A stretch of DNA of 64,000 bases. It comes from Acidaminococcaceae bacterium. GTDB taxonomy: Bacteria > Bacillota > Negativicutes > Acidaminococcales > Acidaminococcaceae. The position numbers and the translations under genes were made by a program. The notes beneath the pieces were generated by a model. It had not been told where the DNA came from, made no database searches, and saw only the letters and a program-made list of their open reading frames with translations. This document shows positions 58,472 to 64,000 of this stretch, in pieces (position 1 is the stretch's first letter; each line of letters starts with the position of its first letter). The DNA lies in the NCBI GenBank assembly GCA_017405945.1, contig JAFQZL010000013.1, forward strand, positions 1-64,000. Reading direction: 5' to 3'.

Positions 58472-59581
58472 ATGTCTAACGTCTTAACTCATTATCAGTA
58501 TCTCCATTCGATTCCGGAACCGGGTTTCGAAGAAGTTAAAACTTCAGCCTATCTGGCAGAGAAACTGGCAGCGGCGGGGTTTAAGGTAACCCGGAACCTT
58601 GCCGGGACCACGGGTCTTGTGGCTGAATATGACAGCGGTGTGCCGGGTCCGGTATTCGGTATCCGGGCGGATATGGACGCGCTTACCCATATCATTGACG
58701 GAAAGAAAGAATTCCGTCATACCTGCGGTCATGATGCCCACAGCTCCATGCTGCTGGCAGCGGCGGAAGAAGCGCTGGCTTCGGGAATAATAAAGAAGGG
58801 CCGTTTTAAAGCAGTGTTCCAGCCTGCGGAAGAACTGGGGGCCGGCGCCCTGAAAATTCTGGAAAGCGGAATTCTGGAAGACGTAGATTATTTGCTGGGC
58901 ATGCATATCCGTCCTACGCAGGAATGTCCGGCGGGAGGCGCTATCTGTGAAATGCGTTATTCAGCGGGCTGCCAGTTCCGCGCCCGTATCAAAGGCAAAC
59001 AGGCGCATGGCGCCAGGCCCCATTTGGGAATCAACCCCATTGATGCGTCTGTCTGTGCCATTGCGGCAGTAAACGCCATCCATATGGATCCGCGGGTTCC
59101 CTTTAGCGTAAAATGTACCCGTTTCCATGCGGATTCCGGTGTGTTTAATTCGGTCCCCGAATTCGCAGATATAACGTTCGATATGCGCGCACAGGATAAC
59201 CCCACTATGAAAGAAATGCGGGAAAAGGTCATACGGGCTATTGAAAACGGAGCGGCGGCTGTGGGAGCTAAAGCGGAAGAATTTGAATTCTACACGGATT
59301 TCCCGGCTGCGGAAGGGTTTGAACCAGGGTTCGCGAAAGTTGTACGGGAAAGCGTCGCGGAAGTCGTGGGAGAAGAGAATATTATTCCGGCCTTTAACAC
59401 GTCCGGCGGGGAAGACTTCTTCTGCTTCCCGGTAAATCTTCCGCACCTGAAGGTCGGTTTCGTCGGCCTGGGTGTGGGCGCGGAACCGGGATTGCATCAT
59501 CAGGATATGCATTTCGATCCCAAATATCTGGAAAACGGGGTAAGTATCCACTGTAGAGTGATTGCAAAGATGTTGGGATAA
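58472..59581 (+). CDS. M20 amidohydrolase (HipO/AbgA-like)
   Basis: A 369-residue zinc amidohydrolase of the aminoacylase/hippurate hydrolase group. Motifs: IRADMDAL, TCGHDAHSSMLL, FQPAEELGAGA with paired Glu, and LGMHIRP. The late HHQDMHFDP supplies the last metal His. It would deacylate N-acyl amino acids such as N-acetyl, hippurate-type or aminobenzoyl-glutamate compounds. It begins about 80 bases after the FNT gene with GGGGAG upstream. Confidence 0.88.
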   Translation: MSNVLTHYQYLHSIPEPGFEEVKTSAYLAEKLAAAGFKVTRNLAGTTGLVAEYDSGVPGPVFGIRADMDALTHIIDGKKEFRHTCGHDAHSSMLLAAAEEALASGIIKKGRFKAVFQPAEELGAGALKILESGILEDVDYLLGMHIRPTQECPAGGAICEMRYSAGCQFRARIKGKQAHGARPHLGINPIDASVCAIAAVNAIHMDPRVPFSVKCTRFHADSGVFNSVPEFADITFDMRAQDNPTMKEMREKVIRAIENGAAAVGAKAEEFEFYTDFPAAEGFEPGFAKVVRESVAEVVGEENIIPAFNTSGGEDFFCFPVNLPHLKVGFVGLGVGAEPGLHHQDMHFDPKYLENGVSIHCRVIAKMLG

Positions 59582-59644
59582 AACTGAAAGACAGGTGACG
59601 ATTGCGGAGGCGTTGCGTTTCTCCCATATAAAAGATTGCAGAGT

Positions 59645-59688
59645 AAAAGGGCAGCTCGTTCCGTTTGGGGAGAGCTGCCCTCTTTTAT
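59645..59688. terminator. Bidirectional terminator between two M20 genes
   Basis: AAAAGGGCAGCTC pairs with GAGCTGCCC followed by TCTTTTATTTT, between convergent genes. Confidence 0.87.
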
Positions 59689-59737
59689 TTTCGGTAGTTA
59701 TTGCTTAAATAGTATATATGGATCTGATACCCTCTTC

Positions 59738-60877
59738 TCATGGGTACAGCTTGGCCTGCAGGTCCAGCAGAATCTTTTCCAGGCAGTGCAGGGAAGGTTC
59801 CACGGACTTCAGTTCCAGATATTCCGCCTCGCTGTGTCCGCCTGCGCCGGTAGGACCGATGCCGTCAACTGTGGTTGCGCCTGCGCCGGCCATATGGTTT
59901 CCGTCGCTGCCGCCCCCGGCTTTGACCCATTCGGTGGAAAGACCGAATTCGCGGCTGGCGTTGTCGATAATTTCTACCAGCCCCGCTGTTTCCGGCGTGC
60001 TGGCCATGGGAGGCATGCTCGAAACAACGATAATTTCTGTTTCGATTTCTGCCACTCTGGCATGCTCCTGCAGTTTGGCAAAGGCCTCTTCCATAATGGA
60101 GATCTGGGCCTTGTCCACCACCCGCAGATCAATATCCATGAACGCATCCGCGGCTACGCTGTTGTAACCGCTGCCGCCTTTTACTACACCGGTGTTTACC
60201 GTCATGCCGGTTTCAAAGTTGGTAAGGGCGGCCAGCTGCAGGACCCAGTAAGCCATTTCGTTGATAGCGCTGCGTCCGTCCTGGGGCGCGTTGCCTGCAT
60301 GGGCTGCGCGGCCTTTCAGTTTTACCTGATAATGGCACACGCCTTTGCGTTCCAGAACCCGTGCGCCGGTAGCCCTGGCCGCTTCCAGTACCAGGCAGTA
60401 TTTGCTGTGGGAACCCAGTTCCTGGAACCAGGATAAGACGTGTGTGCTGCCGATCTCTTCTTCCGAGTTAAAGGCCAGGCAGACCTTCAGATCTTTCAGG
60501 CTTCCGGCGTCTTCCATAGCTTTTAAGACGTGGGTGGCCTGGAGGCAGCAACATTTCATGTCGCTGACACCGGGCCCGTAGGCGCGGTCACCTTTCACAG
60601 AGAAAGGACGTACAGCTACGGTGCCGTCAGGGAAGACGGTGTCCATATGGCAGCAAAGGGTTACGTCGTAATAAGTGTCATCCGTGTTGGTGATGACCAG
60701 CGGTTTGGCGCAGTCCGGACCGCAGTCAACCCGTTTTACCCGCCACATAGGGCCGGAAAAATCTTTTGCCAGGTAATCTGCGACTTTATCAATTCCGGCA
60801 AAATTCTGCGCGTTGCAGTCAATATTGACCAGGTACTCCAGATCTTTCATGTATTGTTCAATGTTGTATTTTGTCAT
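59738..60877 (-). CDS. M20-family metallopeptidase (carboxypeptidase G2-like)
   Basis: A 379-residue hydrolase with CCHMDTVFPDG (His and Asp), GPGVSDMKCC (bridging Asp), FNSEEEIGS (Glu pair), and a Gly-rich AGGGSDGNHMAGAGATTVDGIGP region that holds the last ligands. The substrate is probably a small peptide or N-acyl amino acid. It is downstream of the yjiH-yjiG pair on the same strand, 20 bases after yjiG, so all three form one operon. Confidence 0.88.
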   Translation of the reverse strand: MTKYNIEQYMKDLEYLVNIDCNAQNFAGIDKVADYLAKDFSGPMWRVKRVDCGPDCAKPLVITNTDDTYYDVTLCCHMDTVFPDGTVAVRPFSVKGDRAYGPGVSDMKCCCLQATHVLKAMEDAGSLKDLKVCLAFNSEEEIGSTHVLSWFQELGSHSKYCLVLEAARATGARVLERKGVCHYQVKLKGRAAHAGNAPQDGRSAINEMAYWVLQLAALTNFETGMTVNTGVVKGGSGYNSVAADAFMDIDLRVVDKAQISIMEEAFAKLQEHARVAEIETEIIVVSSMPPMASTPETAGLVEIIDNASREFGLSTEWVKAGGGSDGNHMAGAGATTVDGIGPTGAGGHSEAEYLELKSVEPSLHCLEKILLDLQAKLYP

Positions 60878-60897
60878 GTTGCTCTCCGTTATTCACA

Positions 60898-61374
60898 TCA
60901 GTACATAACTACCAGCAGTTTCATGACCCACATGGCCAGCAGCGCGTTTAAGACCGCAATGCCTACCATAATGCCATAGTATTTGGAATTAACTTCCGCG
61001 GTACCCAGGCAGCGGCCCAGATACTGGATCAGGGAGCCCATCAGGTAAATAGCCGGCATAAGGACGGTGATGTCTTTCGGGCTTAACACATTGGAGCCCA
61101 GCAGACCTGCCGCGGCGCCGATACCGCCGCCCATGGACATGAAAGAGGATACGAGGACGGTTATCGCTTCGCCCGGCAGTCCCCACAGGGCCATAATCGG
61201 CGCAAATACGGAACCTAAAATTTTTAACAAACCTGTTACGTTCAATGCTTTGATAATTACAAAAGCCATGATAACGTTAGGCATCATGTTGCGGATGCCG
61301 GTATCCCAGCCTTTGCGGCAGCCTTCGATAAACAAGTCAATAATGTTTTTCTTCTTTTCCTGTTCAGCCATCAT
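60898..61374 (-). CDS. yjiG: YjiG/SpmB-like nucleoside-recognition (Gate) domain membrane protein
   Basis: A 158-residue membrane protein with four to five helices and the Gate-domain segments GWDTGIRNMMPNVIMAFV and SSFMSMGGGIGAAAGLLGS. In enterobacteria yjiH and yjiG sit beside iadA and are thought to form an isoaspartyl dipeptide carrier. It overlaps yjiH by an ATGA junction. Confidence 0.85.
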   Translation of the reverse strand: MMAEQEKKKNIIDLFIEGCRKGWDTGIRNMMPNVIMAFVIIKALNVTGLLKILGSVFAPIMALWGLPGEAITVLVSSFMSMGGGIGAAAGLLGSNVLSPKDITVLMPAIYLMGSLIQYLGRCLGTAEVNSKYYGIMVGIAVLNALLAMWVMKLLVVMY

Positions 61375-62042
61375 GCCGCCTCCTTCGCACCGTTCTTTTT
61401 GTGTTCGTATTTGATATACATGCGCATCAGGTTGGCACCGAAGAATTTAAAAATCATGATCAGGCCAAAGGGAAGGATGATGGGGGTGACCAGCACGCTG
61501 AACAGCGCGGCACCGGATGAGAAGAAATTGGTGATAGTGCCGTCGCCGGAGAACTGGTACATGGCAAAGATGGTTTTTTCATCTTCGTTGATGATGCCTT
61601 CGTTGTACATGGCTTTGATCATGCCTGCGCCGGCATCGGTACTCTGATAGCTGGCGATCATGCCCAGACCGCAGGCACCGGGGATGCCAAGCAGGGGGCG
61701 CAGCAGCGGGGATAATAGTTTCTGTGCTGCTTTCAAACCGCCTAAGCCTTCAACAACATTGACTACGGCCAGAGCAAAAATGACAGCCGGTAACAGGGAC
61801 AGCGCAAAGGCAAAGCCGTCCTGGGCACCGTTGCCGCCGGCACCGCGGAAGGTCAGCATCTTGCCGTTGGCGGCGGCAATTTTGCCGAACGTACCGTTCA
61901 AGACGGTGAAGTCACACACACTGTACCATTCTTTGCTGGTAGCCAGAATTCCGGAGAAGAAAATGATGGCGAACAGTAGCGCAACATAGCTGTACCACTT
62001 GACTTCTTCCTCCTGTTTCGGAACGGGTTTTTTCTCGTCCAT
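61371..62042 (-). CDS. yjiH: YjiH-like nucleoside-recognition (Gate) domain membrane protein
   Basis: A 223-residue membrane protein with about five hydrophobic helices after a polar N-terminus. ALSLLPAVIFALAVVNVVEGLGGL and GMIASYQSTDAGAGMI are typical of YjiH. Together with YjiG it is a probable two-subunit peptide carrier. GGAGG lies well before the ATG. The gene is transcribed away from the isoaspartyl dipeptidase gene. Confidence 0.86.
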   Translation of the reverse strand: MDEKKPVPKQEEEVKWYSYVALLFAIIFFSGILATSKEWYSVCDFTVLNGTFGKIAAANGKMLTFRGAGGNGAQDGFAFALSLLPAVIFALAVVNVVEGLGGLKAAQKLLSPLLRPLLGIPGACGLGMIASYQSTDAGAGMIKAMYNEGIINEDEKTIFAMYQFSGDGTITNFFSSGAALFSVLVTPIILPFGLIMIFKFFGANLMRMYIKYEHKKNGAKEAA

Positions 62043-62406
62043 AATGAGATTCCTCCTTAATCTTTATTTACCGGTATGCAGAAACAACTGAAGCAAAAAT
62101 CCGCTTCTGCCTGTCGGACAATAACTGTTGTCAACAACGGTTGCCGGTTATAGTATTATACCATTGTTAGTACCGAATTAACAGTGCCCTCTGTGTTTGA
62201 TTAAATATGAAGAAAGAATATGTAACTGTTGTTACAGAAACTATCTTTTTATGATAATTTTGTAAAACTTTAACAGTAACGCAAAACGAAAAAGAAAAGC
62301 TGCGCTGTGCCCTTTCGGCTATTAGCGGTTGTATGATATAATCAAATTAACAAAGCAAGGTGCAAACAAACAGTTTTACCCGTTCAGTTACAAGGAGGAA
62401 GAACAA
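62043..62406. promoter_or_regulatory. Divergent control region yjiH / iadA with inverted repeats
   Basis: 364 bases with no gene between divergent operons. A near-palindrome AACTGTTGT.CAACAACGGTT (62123-62142) and a second inverted repeat TGTAAC-TGTT-GTTACA (62221-62236) share a GTTG/GTTAC-type core. They lie in A/T-rich sequence where promoters are expected. A common regulator could bind both. I see no known riboswitch. Confidence 0.5.
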
Positions 62407-63567
62407 ATGATCAAGCTGCTAAAAAACGCACAGGTATACGCGCCTGCGTTCCTGGGGAAAAAAGATGTGCTGGTGGTCGGTGATAAGATCTGCCGTATAG
62501 AAGACGAAATTGCCGGTTATGAGGGTCTGCCGGATGTGGAAGTGTTTGACCTGGCCGGGAAAATGTTGCTGCCCGGTTATATCGATATGCATGTACATAT
62601 CTGCGGCGGTGGCGGGGAACAGGGCTTTTCTTCCAGCGTGCCCGCTTCCTGTCTGAGCATTTTCTTTCAGAACGGTATCACCACTTGTGTAGGCCTGCTG
62701 GGAACAGACGGCATTACCCGCAGCATTGAAGCGCTGGTAGCGAAAGCGCGGGCGCTGACTGAAGAAGGCATGACTGTGTACACGCTGACCAGCAGCTATA
62801 TGTATCCGCCCAAAACCCTGCTGGGGAGTGTAGAAAAAGATATCGTTATGCTCACTCCCATGATCGGCGTTAAAGTAGCCGTTTCCGACCATCGCAGTTC
62901 CAATCCGGACGGGGACGACCTGATTGCGTTAGGCGTAGAGGCTCGCCGTGCCGGTATGATCAGCGGCACCGCAGGTCTGGTGACCATGCACATGGGCAGC
63001 GGAAAAGGCCGGCTGAACCCGTTGTTCGACGCGCTGGAAAACAGCGACCTGCCACCGAAACATTTTCTTCCTACCCACATGCTGCGCTGTCCCGAACTGA
63101 TTGAAGACGGCGCGCGTCTGGTCCGTATGGGCGGTTACATGGACTGCACGGCAGGATCAGATGAAAAAGAGGTTGTGAACAGTGCGAAACTGCTTTATGA
63201 ACTGCTGCACATGGACGGGGTCACCACGGACCATGTGACCATGTCTTCCGATGCGTTTGGAAGCCAGCCCAAGTTCGACAGCTGCGGCGAGTGCATCGGT
63301 TATACCTATGCATCGCCCAAATATCTGCACAGGACGGTCAAACTGCTGGTGGAAATGGGTATGCCGCTGGAAGAAGTTATTAAATTGCTTACCTCCACGC
63401 CTGCAAAGATGATCGCAAAAGAGGGCATAAAGGGCTGCATTGCCCCGGGCGCGGATGCGGATCTGCTGGTCCTGGATGAGAATCTGGATATCAACAGCCT
63501 GTTTGCAAGGGGCAAGACGGCGATGCTCAACGGAAAGGTGCTTATGAAAGGCCGGTTTGAAGAATAA
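62407..63567 (+). CDS. iadA: Isoaspartyl dipeptidase (beta-aspartyl peptidase)
   Basis: A 386-residue amidohydrolase-superfamily enzyme that cleaves isoaspartyl dipeptides from damaged proteins. The binuclear metal site begins GYIDMHVHICGGGGEQGF; KVAVSDHRSS carries the tyrosine/arginine-region loop, PTHMLR the next His, and TMSSDAFGSQPKFD the final Asp. The ATG at 62407 has AAGGAGG nine bases upstream. It faces away from yjiH-yjiG-M20, completing a peptide uptake-and-cleavage set. Confidence 0.93.
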   Translation: MIKLLKNAQVYAPAFLGKKDVLVVGDKICRIEDEIAGYEGLPDVEVFDLAGKMLLPGYIDMHVHICGGGGEQGFSSSVPASCLSIFFQNGITTCVGLLGTDGITRSIEALVAKARALTEEGMTVYTLTSSYMYPPKTLLGSVEKDIVMLTPMIGVKVAVSDHRSSNPDGDDLIALGVEARRAGMISGTAGLVTMHMGSGKGRLNPLFDALENSDLPPKHFLPTHMLRCPELIEDGARLVRMGGYMDCTAGSDEKEVVNSAKLLYELLHMDGVTTDHVTMSSDAFGSQPKFDSCGECIGYTYASPKYLHRTVKLLVEMGMPLEEVIKLLTSTPAKMIAKEGIKGCIAPGADADLLVLDENLDINSLFARGKTAMLNGKVLMKGRFEE

Positions 63568-63612
63568 CTCCTTCCCGACATGTTCTGCGAAGTGGTAAAG
63601 AGTTTGCTGAAG

Positions 63613-63650
63613 AAAGGGGTTACACTGGACGATCATCCAATCCTCTTTTT
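63613..63650 (+). terminator. Probable terminator after iadA
   Basis: An imperfect hairpin (AGGGGTT with AATCCTCT, inner TGGA/TCCA) followed by TTTTT. Weaker than the others in the window. Confidence 0.5.
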
Positions 63651-63671
63651 ATTTCTTTACGAATTTATGAT

Positions 63672-63770
63672 GCTTCTTTCAGGGAAATCTGGTGCTTGTG
63701 ACGCTGGGTAATATTTTAAGTGGACCTGCTGTCAACTTTATCTTTTGATAGTTTCATAGGAAAAAATAGC
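63672..63770 (+). pseudogene. Decayed C-terminal fragment of an FNT-family channel gene
   Basis: The frame reads QGNLVLVTLGNILSGPAVNF-IF before a TGA at 63746. It aligns with the end of the intact channel at 57581 (MGNLLPVTIGNILGGLAVSF-IF), and the bases match beyond the stop (TTTCATAGGAAAAA with CTGCTACGGGAAAAA). No start or upstream helices remain. It is a relic of a gene copy or of an old rearrangement. Confidence 0.7.
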
Positions 63771-63793
63771 AAAAAGTCATCCACATAATTTTG

Positions 63794-63822
63794 GAACCTG
63801 CAAAACATGCAGGTTCTTTTTT
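63794..63822 (+). terminator. Terminator after the FNT fragment
   Basis: GAACCTGC-AAAACAT-GCAGGTTC followed by six Ts. It may be the original terminator of the lost channel gene. Confidence 0.85.
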
Positions 63823-63897
63823 ATGTCGCTAACGGTTTGATATGGTCAGAGTCGGAAAAGATTAATATAATAAAAATTGGATTGAAAGAAATGATCG

Positions 63898-63926
63898 TTG
63901 ACAAAAAAAGCGATTCGAGATATTAT
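63898..63926 (+). promoter_or_regulatory. Promoter for a gene beyond the window
   Basis: TTGACA (63898-63903) and TATTAT (63921-63926) with a 17-base spacer. The window ends with AAAGGAG, a ribosome site for a gene starting just outside. The 63827-64000 stretch holds no other feature that I can support. Confidence 0.7.
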
Positions 63927-64000
63927 AAGTATACATGAATAATACAAAAAGGCTTTAAAGGTGTATTCTTAAGGAATAGATGTTTAAAAAAGGAGAAAAA

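Overview
The window is a dense, almost wholly coding chromosomal segment with balanced base composition from an anaerobic, amino-acid- and peptide-using bacterium of the Firmicutes lineage. A member of the Negativicutes, close to Acidaminococcus or Phascolarctobacterium, is my best guess, but that is inference. Supporting points are the order tRNA-Ser, small SRP RNA, dnaX, ybaB, recR, bofA (the Bacillus/Clostridium order), GatCAB, an ECF transporter, a tandem glycine riboswitch, and many M20 amidohydrolases together with diaminopropionate ammonia-lyase, isoaspartyl dipeptidase, a RocB-like protein and lactate/glycolate-type flavoprotein dehydrogenases. I see no rRNA, insertion sequence, prophage or CRISPR array.

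Layout. 1-5.2 kb: a copper ATPase joined in frame to a CopZ-like domain, diaminopropionate ammonia-lyase, and a zinc-ribbon/DUF805 membrane protein. 5.3-8.7 kb: tRNA-Ala, an orphan NifH-like iron-sulfur ATPase, a GH3 lipoprotein and small membrane proteins. 8.9-14.2 kb: two adjacent YkuD proteins (one without its catalytic residues), an Fsr-like MFS pump, a thioredoxin cluster (one thioredoxin lacking the first active-site Cys, and a reductase without the NADPH motifs), and an HtpX-like protease. 14.5-20.5 kb: an ECF transporter operon (S-A-A'-T), an AlaX-type editing protein, DedA, and methionine aminopeptidase with a SEC-C motif.

20.7-28 kb is the most unusual metabolic block: two enolase-superfamily racemase/OSBS-like genes flank a two-gene membrane pair (one DUF5058-like) and an M20 hydrolase. 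It is followed by a palindromic operator candidate, a tandem glycine riboswitch with a terminator, and a Na+:alanine/glycine symporter. It looks like uptake, epimerisation and deacylation of N-acyl amino acids or dipeptides. 28-43 kb holds a QueT-like transporter, PcrA, LigA, a lipoprotein, gatCAB behind a possible three-way-junction leader RNA, a RocB-like peptidase, two tandem FAD-linked dehydrogenases and a double-domain UspA. 44-50 kb is the conserved tRNA-Ser/SRP RNA/dnaX/recR/bofA block, then NUDIX and LytR-CpsA-Psr proteins. 50.5-56 kb: Tex, DeoC, a WalJ/YycJ-like hydrolase, an HtrA lipoprotein and RlmH. 56.4-63.6 kb: an exported nucleoside-hydrolase-like protein, an FNT channel, two M20 enzymes, and a YjiH/YjiG pair divergent from isoaspartyl dipeptidase. 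A decayed FNT fragment lies near the right edge.

The clearest structure not explained by genes is a family of three long imperfect-hairpin intergenic repeats (about 2.75, 50.4 and 56.2 kb). Paired bases in their stems change together between copies.
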